Source: Belliella alkalica
GTDB lineage: Bacteria > Bacteroidota > Bacteroidia > Cytophagales > Cyclobacteriaceae
DNA length: 64,000 nucleotides
Direction of reading: 5' to 3'
Assembly: GCF_022549785.1 (NCBI RefSeq)
Contig: NZ_JAKZGO010000004.1
Coordinates: forward strand, 49,603-113,602
Position 1 is the first letter of the stretch, and each line of letters starts with the position of its first letter. Under the pieces are notes generated by a model. The model did not search any database, had not been told where the DNA came from, and was given only the letters and a program-made list of their open reading frames with translations. Positions 26,435 to 33,956 of this stretch are shown piece by piece. The position numbers and the translations under genes were made by a program.

Positions 26435-26570
26435 CAACCCCTTCGGGGTTGTCCGTTGTAGATCAACTTTATTCTCCAGGGTTCAACCTTGGGTTATTTA
26501 AGGTTTAACCCTTTCAGGGTTAATGATGAATCTTGAACTAATTTGGTGGATCCAATATGTCGCCGAAGGC
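26435..26570. repeat. Cluster of REP-like palindromes in the cysH-cysD gap
   Basis: The 348-nt gap holds CAACCCC-TTC-GGGGTTG (26435-26451), a weaker AACC/GGTT pair near 26485, TTAACCC-5 nt-GGGTTAA (26505-26523) and GCC-GAA-GGC (26562-26570). No open frame of interest exists here. The operon is transcribed through it on the minus strand. Confidence 0.65.
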
Positions 26571-26683
26571 TGATTTCTAATTATATCCCAAACCTGTAAG
26601 TTATTCAAAGTACTAGTATCACTATCTTTCTCTATAATTGTCGAGTATCTGTTTTTTGTCACTTGCTTCCCGTCTCTCTCTTT

Positions 26684-27388
26684 TCATTTCACATGTAATC
26701 CACACTCTTTTTTGGAATCTTCCCACCACCACCTTCCTGCTCTCGCATCTTCTCCTTCTTGTATTGCCCTCGTGCAGGGAGCACAACCTATGCTGATGAA
26801 CCCTTTGTCATGTAATGGATTGTATGGGATATTATTTTCATTTATGTAAGTAATCATTTGATCATATTTCCAATCCAGCAAAGGGTTGTATTTTATGATT
26901 TGATTGGCTTCGTCCCATTCTAATTTTTGCATATCACTTCTGTTTGGGCTTTGCTCTGCCCTTAGGCCAGTCACCCAGATACTTTTGCCAGCGAGTGCTC
27001 TTTTGAGAGGCTCTACTTTCCTGACATAGCAGCAAGATTTTCTGTTTTCTACAGAATCATAAAACCCATTGATTCCCTGTTCTTGCACCAAAGCTTCAAT
27101 TGATGGTCTTTCAGGGTATAGTAGCTCTATTCTTTTTTTGTACTTACTTTCTGTTCGGGCTAGCAAGTCCAAAGTCTCTGGAAACAATCTTCCTGTGTCC
27201 AAAGAAAATATATGTATGGGGATGTAATTATCTACAATAAGCTGAGTGATTACCTGATCCTCTTGTCCTAAAGACGTGGAAAAAACCACTTTATCTCTGA
27301 ATAAGTCAGCTAGAAAATGTAACCCTTTTATAGGCCCCAAATTGTCGACCTTGAGTCTTAATTCATGCAAATTCTTTTGAAGGCTCAT
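26684..27388 (-). CDS. cysH: Assimilatory adenylyl-sulfate (APS) reductase, Fe-S type
   Basis: 234 residues with the start at 27388 (M-S-L-Q-K-N), 26 nt inside the upstream gene; a further in-frame ATG at 27427 would add 13 basic residues. The sequence has the iron-sulfur ligand set of APS reductases: Cys119-Cys120 and Cys202-x-x-Cys205, plus the catalytic E-C-G-L-H with Cys229. The nucleotide-binding S-T-S-L-G-Q-E-D and L-D-T-G-R motifs are present. Classical PAPS reductases lack the four cluster cysteines, so APS is the expected substrate, giving sulfite and AMP with thioredoxin as donor. Confidence 0.93.
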   Translation of the reverse strand: MSLQKNLHELRLKVDNLGPIKGLHFLADLFRDKVVFSTSLGQEDQVITQLIVDNYIPIHIFSLDTGRLFPETLDLLARTESKYKKRIELLYPERPSIEALVQEQGINGFYDSVENRKSCCYVRKVEPLKRALAGKSIWVTGLRAEQSPNRSDMQKLEWDEANQIIKYNPLLDWKYDQMITYINENNIPYNPLHDKGFISIGCAPCTRAIQEGEDARAGRWWWEDSKKECGLHVK

Positions 27389-27635
27389 CTTTTTTCTCTT
27401 TAGTGAATTTTTCCCAAACTCTCTCATGAAAATAATAGAGGATTATCTTACTAACTACCTCTATTGACCCTATTGATAGGGCCATTTTCAATTGTCCAGT
27501 GATAAAAAAGGATATGATAATGGTGTCGAAAGTTCCGACTATTCTCCAAGAAATGGATTTAAGGAAACTCTTGATATTGCTATCTTTTCCTGTTTTGTCC
27601 ACAAACCATTTTTTTATTGGTTGATCCAGAATCAT
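27363..27635 (-). CDS. DUF2061 membrane protein in the sulfate assimilation operon
   Basis: 90 residues. A basic N-terminus, then the family hallmark S-F-L-K-S-I-S-W-R-I-V-G-T-F-D-T near residues 22-37, two membrane helices (about 36-52 and 56-70), and Y-Y-F-H-E-R-V-W. DUF2061 proteins recur beside cys genes. The function is unknown; a membrane role linked to sulfate uptake is only a guess. It is the first gene of the cys operon and overlaps cysH. Confidence 0.9.
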   Translation of the reverse strand: MILDQPIKKWFVDKTGKDSNIKSFLKSISWRIVGTFDTIIISFFITGQLKMALSIGSIEVVSKIILYYFHERVWEKFTKEKKDEPSKEFA

Positions 27636-27660
27636 CGTTAATTTTATTAAAGTTGAGCTA

Positions 27661-27668
27661 CAAAAGTA
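27661..27668 (-). promoter_or_regulatory. Putative -7 element (TACTTTTG) of the cys operon
   Basis: Minus strand TACTTTTG matches TAnnTTTG, 25 nt before the DUF2061 start codon. The expected -33 region falls inside the adjacent dyad (27671-27697). Confidence 0.5.
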
Positions 27669-27670
27669 TA

Positions 27671-27697
27671 TAAACTCTATAAAAAAAGTAGGGTTTA
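27671..27697. promoter_or_regulatory. Candidate operator dyad over the cys operon promoter
   Basis: TAAACTCTA, 9-nt A-rich spacer, TAGGGTTTA: 8 of 9 positions are symmetric. It begins two bases from the -7 element and covers the -33 position, and the Rrf2-family regulator gene lies immediately upstream. The site size (27 bp) suits a dimeric winged-helix regulator. Confidence 0.45.
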
Positions 27698-27710
27698 TGG
27701 AGAAAAAATT

Positions 27711-28127
27711 TTATTCTTTATCCAAAATATCTGCTAATGATTTGTTTTCCAATACATTAAGCATTTCGTCTCTTACTTGAATCATCACTTTATTTAGTCC
27801 ACAAGCTACTTCTGACTTACACTCTGCACACGGTTCATAGTAATTTAAGCTCACGCATGGGAGCAAAGCGATTGGTCCATCAAGCAGTCTGATTACTTTG
27901 GAAAGCGCTACATCTTTAGGATCTTTGATCAAATAATAACCTCCACCCTTGCCTTTTTTGGAACCGAGAACTCCCGCTTTCTTTAGCTCAAGCAATATAT
28001 TTTCAAGGAATTTATGCGATATTCCATACTCTGCTGCGATGTCCTGAATCAAAACAGTCTTTTGATCTCTGTGTTTGCCCAGATAAGTAAGGGCATGAAA
28101 AGCATATTTGGTTTTTTTGGATAGCAT
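27711..28127 (-). CDS. Rrf2-family transcriptional regulator with four-cysteine loop
   Basis: 138 residues from ATG 28127 (M-L-S-K-K-T-K-Y-A-F-H-A-L); a longer frame to 28193 would add a non-homologous leader. Winged helix-turn-helix with the recognition region S-H-K-F-L-E-N-I-L-L-E-L-K-K-A-G and the wing G-K-G-G-G-Y. Cys91, Cys100, Cys103 and Cys109 lie in the loop that binds Fe-S clusters in IscR and NsrR, though their spacing differs from both. Sitting directly upstream of the cys operon on the same strand, it is the likely sulfur- or redox-responsive regulator of that operon. Confidence 0.88.
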   Translation of the reverse strand: MLSKKTKYAFHALTYLGKHRDQKTVLIQDIAAEYGISHKFLENILLELKKAGVLGSKKGKGGGYYLIKDPKDVALSKVIRLLDGPIALLPCVSLNYYEPCAECKSEVACGLNKVMIQVRDEMLNVLENKSLADILDKE

Positions 28128-28132
28128 AGCTA

Positions 28133-28140
28133 CAAAAATA
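28133..28140 (-). promoter_or_regulatory. Putative -7 element (TATTTTTG) of the Rrf2 gene, 5 nt before the ATG
   Basis: Minus strand TATTTTTG followed by TAGCT and then ATG. The geometry is the same as at glyS, compatible with a leaderless transcript. Confidence 0.35.
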
Positions 28141-28234
28141 GCCTTTTTATCTGATTTGAAAAGTAGCGCTAAGCATTGGCTTTTGGAAATCAACTAGTCT
28201 TTCCTAAGAAAAATCTCAAAAATCTTGGTTGACG

Positions 28235-28624
28235 TTATGGCTGAGGCATATTTATACCATTATTTATAGCGGTCAAGTAATGATATTCTTTGGGCAAATA
28301 TTCTCGTCCATAAGATACTATGGATTTGATTTTTGCATGGGGAGCAATTTTTTCCTTTAGATCATTACTGGTTTTTTCAACCTCTAAAAATGAAGGGTAA
28401 ATCTTAAGGAGCATTAATTGCCTCCCTTTCTGAATTAATTTAAGCTCTTGTTCTTCACAGAAACCCATCAAGTCTGTCAATAGGATCTCTTGGTTATCTT
28501 CCAGTTCGATGAATTGATATACTTCTGGGTAAAGCACCATCCTATTGATAGGAGCTTTTTGTTGGTCTTGAGCCATTACTTGAAAAGCTGTCATGGTCAA
28601 AATAAAGAACAGTGTTGATTTCAT
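28235..28624 (-). CDS. Small secreted protein, unknown
   Basis: 129 residues. A signal peptide (M-K-S-T-L-F-F-I-L-T ... V-M-A-Q, cleavage near residue 19) is followed by a short mature domain of about 110 residues with mixed strands and helices and one cysteine. No motif or family is recognised. It stands alone between the Rrf2 gene and the DUF885 peptidase gene, both on the same strand. Confidence 0.6.
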   Translation of the reverse strand: MKSTLFFILTMTAFQVMAQDQQKAPINRMVLYPEVYQFIELEDNQEILLTDLMGFCEEQELKLIQKGRQLMLLKIYPSFLEVEKTSNDLKEKIAPHAKIKSIVSYGREYLPKEYHYLTAINNGINMPQP

Positions 28625-28695
28625 AATTAAATAGTTTTCAATTAAGACGTAAATATTTTTTGTAGTGTCTCAACCAAATATTTCAACTCCCTTTT

Positions 28696-30378
28696 TTATT
28701 TCAAAAACTTCCAATTACTCTTAAACTCTCTCGGCAGATCCTCATTCATTCTTGCCCTAAGAAGTTCTATAGGCATGTAATTTTGGGTGATAAAATAATC
28801 ATGAAATTCCTTTTCGGTCATTTTTCCACCTTCAACCATCTCTTGTCTCAATTGATAAACTTGGATTCCTCCAATCATATAGGCTAATTGATACAATGGT
28901 CCATAACTACCTTCAAATGACCTGCGAACTTCAGCTTCAGCATTGGCCCTTTCATGTCCAACATTATCGACCAAGAAATCAATGCACTGTTGTGGTGTCC
29001 ACTCACCAAGGTGATATTTTAGTGAAAAGACTATCCGTGCAGCCCGATGCATTCTCCAAAAAAGCATCCCCACTTTATCTTCCACATTTCTTGGAAAATC
29101 CTTATCCCAAAGATTGAATTCCCAGTACAAAGTCCATCCTTCCACCCAAAACGGCGTATTGAACATCCTTCTGTGGGGAAAATGGCGTTGATTCATAAAT
29201 TGCTGCAAATGATGCCCCGGGATCAGTTCATGATGCACCACAGCTCTTGAAAAATGTGGATTGTTGCCACGCATACTCATCAATTTGTCTTCATGGGACA
29301 TTTCAGAAGTAGGATAAGAAATGATAATGGTCTCTCCGCCAAGGAAAAACGGACTCACTTTCTGCCGTGCTGCTGACATCATGGTAGTCCTCCATGTTTC
29401 CTTAGCCATATTTGGCACAGTTAGCAAATCATTTTTCTCAACAAACTCAATGGCCTCGTCTGCCATCTCTACTACCATTCCCGGCCATACTCCAGCTGGA
29501 ACGTATTGATTTTTGACATGTTCCAAGGCTTTTCTCCAATCTTTCCCAAATCCCAATTCTTCAGACGCTTTGATCATCTCAGCTTCACACCAAGCATATT
29601 GTCTTTCACCCTCTTTGATGAGCTCATCCGCCGTGTAAGGAATCATGTTGTATTGCAACTCCTTTTCAATATTTGTTTTTCCAATTGGCTTGCCGATGAT
29701 TCCTGAGCCATCATCTTTGACGACGGTGTTTTCGAAATGATTTTTTAGAAAGTTGGAATATGCTTTGAGTGTTTCGTTTAAACTTTCTCTTGGTTTTTTC
29801 ATCCACCAAGTGAACTCAGGATCATAGTCAAAATAAAAATTATAAGCTTCATCAGTACTTATTCTCAAGGATTCTACTACGGATGCAGCAAGTTCTGCCT
29901 GTTGCCAAGAACTATATGGCTTAGCTTTTTTCATCTGCTCCATTTTGTCTTTAGCTTTTCGTTCTACCTTGTCAAAAGTCGCTGCCAATTCTTGGGGATT
30001 TGGCTTGATCGCTGACCTTCTCTTTTGGTAAAACTCCTCCAAAGGAGCTCCAAAATCCACTACAGAATGGACAGCTTTAAATTCATCATAAGAAGCTCTA
30101 TGGAAGTATTGCTGCTTATCCAAGTAGTTTTTAAAAATCTGATAGTCTAATTTCCCATCCATGGAGTAGCTTTCATAAGGCATCGCTGCCAGAGCCTTCA
30201 GCCAATCTGTATATAGCTTATCAAATCGTTGGAAATACTCCTCAGAATTAGGATTGTTATATTTTCTGCTCAAAGCACTTACATCGGCTTGATAACTACT
30301 AATAGCAGGATAAAGCTCTGTGGCACTGGAAAACTGTATGACCAAAAAACTACAGATGAGTAGATATAGATTTTTCAT
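28696..30378 (-). CDS. DUF885 putative metallopeptidase, secreted
   Basis: 560 residues with an N-terminal signal peptide (cleavage near residue 19, after S-S-A-T). DUF885 proteins are zinc-peptidase-like, and the diagnostic H-H-E-L-I-P-G-H-H motif is present near residue 378, with a downstream W-V-E-G-W-T-L-Y-W-E that supplies the third ligand. A pair of aromatic/Arg motifs (R-M-H-R-A-A-R) follows. It probably hydrolyses peptides in the periplasm; the substrate is unknown. Single gene. Confidence 0.88.
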   Translation of the reverse strand: MKNLYLLICSFLVIQFSSATELYPAISSYQADVSALSRKYNNPNSEEYFQRFDKLYTDWLKALAAMPYESYSMDGKLDYQIFKNYLDKQQYFHRASYDEFKAVHSVVDFGAPLEEFYQKRRSAIKPNPQELAATFDKVERKAKDKMEQMKKAKPYSSWQQAELAASVVESLRISTDEAYNFYFDYDPEFTWWMKKPRESLNETLKAYSNFLKNHFENTVVKDDGSGIIGKPIGKTNIEKELQYNMIPYTADELIKEGERQYAWCEAEMIKASEELGFGKDWRKALEHVKNQYVPAGVWPGMVVEMADEAIEFVEKNDLLTVPNMAKETWRTTMMSAARQKVSPFFLGGETIIISYPTSEMSHEDKLMSMRGNNPHFSRAVVHHELIPGHHLQQFMNQRHFPHRRMFNTPFWVEGWTLYWEFNLWDKDFPRNVEDKVGMLFWRMHRAARIVFSLKYHLGEWTPQQCIDFLVDNVGHERANAEAEVRRSFEGSYGPLYQLAYMIGGIQVYQLRQEMVEGGKMTEKEFHDYFITQNYMPIELLRARMNEDLPREFKSNWKFLK

Positions 30379-30524
30379 TTTTTGAGCTATAGACGATGTT
30401 TATTCTATGAAATATACTTGAAATGCGAGTGTGGTAAAATTGAAATATGATAAGTGGAGGAATATTATGCTCCACTTAACAATTCTATATTAACTAAAGA
30501 CCAAAGAATTAGAGCTATAAATAG

Positions 30525-31280
30525 CTAGTCTACAGGATATCCCTTTGCTGCCCACCAAATGCCTCCCATGATGTGTTTCATGAAATTGTCATCTTGGAAT
30601 GCCCAATCGGTATGACCCAATGCAGTGTAGAAAATCCTACCGCCATCATATTCATTCGTCCATGCCATTGGGTGAAAATCCCCCATCCCATCTTTGGCGT
30701 CGTAGGTGTTTTCGTCTGCAGTGATCAGCACATTTACATCTGGGTTGAAATTTTTGAAGGCATATATTTCATCTGACCAAACCCATTTTTCGGGTAAATG
30801 ATAAGTTGAGGGATGATTTCTATCTACGACATTGAGTTTCAATGTCTGCTGATGGGGATGGTTGAGAAATTGTGCTCCTATCAGCTTGGTAAACCATGGC
30901 CAATCATATTCTGTATCAGTGGCACTATGTATTCCAACTATTCCTTTACCGCTTTGCACAAATTTTTCTATGCTTTTTTTCTGATCTGCATTGAAAATTG
31001 TCCCTGTTGTACTCATTAAAATAATGACATCATATCCTGCTAGATTTTTGTCTGTGATATAATCCTCATCTTCTGTGGTGTATATTTGGAATACGTTGTC
31101 TCTAGCCAATTTTTTCAATGCCACGACTCCATCAGGAATGGATTGGTGACGAAATCCTTTGGTTTTGCTGAATACCAAAGCTTTGAATTGGTTTTGTGAA
31201 TAAGATGCTTCACTAGAGCAAAATAAAATCAAAAGTGTCAGCAAAAATGAGCTTAGATAGGTTTTTAGGTTCATTGTCAA
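30525..31280 (-). CDS. ThuA-domain protein, secreted
   Basis: 251 residues; the first ATG (31280) or the third codon (31274) may be used. The signal peptide ends in S-Y-S-Q near residue 29. The mature part is the ThuA (trehalose-utilisation-like, class I glutamine-amidotransferase fold) domain: K-G-F-R-H-Q-S-I near 41, G-K-G-I-V-G-I-H-S-A-T-D-T near 111-123, and F-Y-T-A-L-G-H near 217. Family members are tied to sugar or glycoside metabolism, but no enzymatic residue set is proven. The 304-nt gap upstream shows no supported gene. Confidence 0.9.
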   Translation of the reverse strand: MTMNLKTYLSSFLLTLLILFCSSEASYSQNQFKALVFSKTKGFRHQSIPDGVVALKKLARDNVFQIYTTEDEDYITDKNLAGYDVIILMSTTGTIFNADQKKSIEKFVQSGKGIVGIHSATDTEYDWPWFTKLIGAQFLNHPHQQTLKLNVVDRNHPSTYHLPEKWVWSDEIYAFKNFNPDVNVLITADENTYDAKDGMGDFHPMAWTNEYDGGRIFYTALGHTDWAFQDDNFMKHIMGGIWWAAKGYPVD

Positions 31281-31584
31281 TAGGTTTAAATTTCAAGCTA
31301 ACAAATGAATTTAAAAAAATGAAGAAATTTTTGACGAAAGGAAAGATCAAGAGGCTCCTATTTCGATAATTTGAGAATGTAAATTTAAAATCATCCTTGG
31401 TTTTTGTTACTAATGAAATCCGAGATGTTTTTTTCTTTGTCAACTTCTTTATGAATATGAGTTTGTTCCGCGAGCTTTCGTAAAGAAGAAGAGGAACTGC
31501 AGCAACCTTTTTACCTATTTGGTAAATATCCAGTTGGATAATTGGTTTTTGAATAATGTATCCCAGATAAGTATTTGACAAGAT

Positions 31585-32778
31585 TTATTTCACGAACTCC
31601 GCCAAAAGCAAAGTGTACTTTTCTCCAACTTTGGTACCTATCAAAAATTGGGAGCCACCATCCTTGAGTTTGTGCTTTTTTTTGAATTCGTCAGGTGAAA
31701 GGATGTAGTTTCTTGTGATCACATTTACCTTTCTTGAAGGAAAAAGTTGCTTCAAATTCTTTTTTGGACTGGAAATCTCTTGAATAACGCTAAAGACTCT
31801 CCCTGGAATAACACTAGTTGGCAATTGTTCAGTTGTATAAAGGTGACTGTTTGGATGAAGTTTTTTCAGCCCATATTTTATTCCAAATGTTTTGAATGCT
31901 CCAGCTTTTAGAATGCTACCCAGAGGTTCGATAAGATATTGGCCGATTGATCCAAAATTGCTTTCTGACTTTTCTTCTTCTTCAAATGTGAATGAAAAAG
32001 AGCGCTCTCCATCAGGATGAAGATCTATGCAATTGATCATTCTAGGACCTTCAATTTCTTCCTTTTTCCAAAAAAGCAAAACTTCCTTGACCTCGTTGCG
32101 AACTGAGATTGTCCAAATTTTTTGGATATCAGGGATTTCGATAAGGGCCTGTTTGATATCAAGCATAGGTGATGCTTTGATCAAAATAGACGTAGATTTT
32201 GATTTCATCAAATTCCAATGATTCACAACATCTGGTTCACAGTCTGCAAGTTTGTAGCGTTTTTGATTTTCTCCACCACGACGTGCAGGATCAACATAAA
32301 TAAGGTCGAAGGATTCCTGATATGAATTTAGAAACTCCAAACTATCTCTATTGACTACAGTGAATTTGTCGTTAGAAAGTTGCTCAAAGTTATGCAATGC
32401 AATGTTTGCCAACTCCTCTTGACGTTCGCAATAAGTAGCTTTTTCAAAATTTTTGGAAAGAAAATATGTATCCACACCAAATCCACCTGTAAGGTCAGCC
32501 ATCGATTTTCCAGTGACCAAATTTGATTTGAATCTGGCTGTATCTTCTGAAGAAGCTTGCTCCATTGAGATTGATGCTGGAAAAAGCAATTTAGGGTTTT
32601 TAGCCCAAGAGGGGATTTTGTTTTTTGCCTTTTGTCTGGCTGCAATCTGTTGAACAGCTAGTTTGAGGTCAAACTCAGTTTTGCCAGAGTGCTTAAAAAG
32701 TAAATGTGCAGGATCTTCGGTGAGATGATCCTGCACAAATTTTTGCAATGATTCGGTATAGATTTTATTCAAATCCAA
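31585..32778 (-). CDS. Class I SAM methyltransferase with THUMP-like C-terminal domain
   Basis: 397 residues. SAM-binding motif L-T-G-G-F-G-V-D near residue 97 and the catalytic-type D-P-A-R-R-G near 163. The C-terminal part resembles the THUMP-like domain (R-N-Y-I-L-S-P-D-E-F-K-K-K ... G-S-Q-F-L-I). This family is thought to modify RNA or tRNA. It starts 1 nt after the asd stop and so is co-transcribed with asd, an apparently incidental pairing. Confidence 0.85.
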   Translation of the reverse strand: MDLNKIYTESLQKFVQDHLTEDPAHLLFKHSGKTEFDLKLAVQQIAARQKAKNKIPSWAKNPKLLFPASISMEQASSEDTARFKSNLVTGKSMADLTGGFGVDTYFLSKNFEKATYCERQEELANIALHNFEQLSNDKFTVVNRDSLEFLNSYQESFDLIYVDPARRGGENQKRYKLADCEPDVVNHWNLMKSKSTSILIKASPMLDIKQALIEIPDIQKIWTISVRNEVKEVLLFWKKEEIEGPRMINCIDLHPDGERSFSFTFEEEEKSESNFGSIGQYLIEPLGSILKAGAFKTFGIKYGLKKLHPNSHLYTTEQLPTSVIPGRVFSVIQEISSPKKNLKQLFPSRKVNVITRNYILSPDEFKKKHKLKDGGSQFLIGTKVGEKYTLLLAEFVK

Positions 32779-32779
32779 A

Positions 32780-33769
32780 TTATACCAAGCTATGTGCTAC
32801 TAGATATTCTGCAATTTGCACGGCATTGGTAGCAGCACCTTTTCTAAGGTTGTCAGCCACGATCCACATGTTGAGCGTGTTGGCTTGCGATTCGTCCCTT
32901 CTTAGGCGACCTACAAACACTTCGTCTTTTTTGTGAGCAGTCAGTGGCATTGGATACACATTGTTAGCGGGATCATCCTGAACGATGATTCCAGGCGCCG
33001 CAGCAAGTAAAGCTCTTACTTCTTCCAAGTCGAAATCCTTGTGGAATTCCACGTTTACAGCTTCTGAGTGACCGCCCATAGTAGGGATTCTCACTGTGGT
33101 TGCTGTGACTTGAATATTGTTGTCATTGAAGATTTTCTTAGTCTCGTTGATCATCTTCATCTCTTCTTTGGTGTAGCCATTTGGTTGGAATACATCAATA
33201 TGGGGAAGAACATTCAAATCAATTTTATGAGGATATACCATTTCGGCCTTTTCACCTGCACGCTCAGCCATCATTTGATCTACAGCAGCTTTTCCAGTGC
33301 CAGTCACGGACTGATAAGTGGACACTACGATTCTTTTGATACCATATTTTGCCCTCAATGGCTCCAAAGCCAAGACCATCTGTATGGTAGAGCAATTTGG
33401 GTTGGCGATGATTCTGTCGTCGATTCGAAGATCTTTTGCGTTGATTTCAGGCACAACAAGTTTTTTGGTAGGATCCATTCTCCAAGCAGAAGAGTTGTCA
33501 ATTACTATTGTACCTGCCTCTGCAAACAATGGTGCCCACTCTTTGGAAGTATCACCTCCAGCCGAAAAAATAGCGATGTCAGGCTTCTCAGAAACTGCCT
33601 GTTTGAGTCCAATTATAGTGTACTCTTTACCCTTGAAAGTCATTTTCTTCCCTGCTGATCTTTCGCTTGCGACCAAGAGTAATTCGTCAAATTGGAAATC
33701 GTGCTCTGCCAGCACTTCTAGGATTTCTGAGCCTACCAATCCGGTAGCTCCTACAACGGCTAGTTTCAT
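32780..33769 (-). CDS. asd: Aspartate-semialdehyde dehydrogenase
   Basis: 329 residues. The N-terminal G-A-T-G-L-V-G-S-E binds NADP. N-P-N-C-S-T-I-Q-M near residue 125 carries the catalytic cysteine, and G-G-H-S-E-A-V-N-V near 235 carries the catalytic His. It reduces aspartyl phosphate to the semialdehyde, feeding lysine/diaminopimelate, threonine and methionine synthesis. First gene of a two-gene unit with the methyltransferase. Confidence 0.97.
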   Translation of the reverse strand: MKLAVVGATGLVGSEILEVLAEHDFQFDELLLVASERSAGKKMTFKGKEYTIIGLKQAVSEKPDIAIFSAGGDTSKEWAPLFAEAGTIVIDNSSAWRMDPTKKLVVPEINAKDLRIDDRIIANPNCSTIQMVLALEPLRAKYGIKRIVVSTYQSVTGTGKAAVDQMMAERAGEKAEMVYPHKIDLNVLPHIDVFQPNGYTKEEMKMINETKKIFNDNNIQVTATTVRIPTMGGHSEAVNVEFHKDFDLEEVRALLAAAPGIIVQDDPANNVYPMPLTAHKKDEVFVGRLRRDESQANTLNMWIVADNLRKGAATNAVQIAEYLVAHSLV

Positions 33770-33801
33770 TTTAATAGTTTTTGATTGTTTGAAATGAACC
33801 G

Positions 33802-33809
33802 CAAAGGTA
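33802..33809 (-). promoter_or_regulatory. Putative -7 element (TACCTTTG) of asd
   Basis: Minus strand TACCTTTG matches TAnnTTTG, 32 nt before the asd ATG. A good TTG at 19-21 bp upstream is not seen. Confidence 0.4.
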
Positions 33810-33956
33810 ATGTAAGTATTTTCAAAATGAACCTTTGATGCGGTGATAATTGCTTTAACATCAAATATATGTTAGAAGGTTTGCCGATTTTAAAATTAAA
33901 TTGATTTAAACGTTTATTTTCCAAACATATTAAGGTTGATTTCTTATTTTTAGTCC

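Noticed and set aside
31213-31581. A 122-codon minus-strand open frame in the gap between the ThuA gene and the THUMP-like methyltransferase gene
   Set aside because: Low-complexity Lys/Phe/Ile-rich sequence, overlaps the ThuA signal peptide, no motif; probably random in AT-rich DNA.
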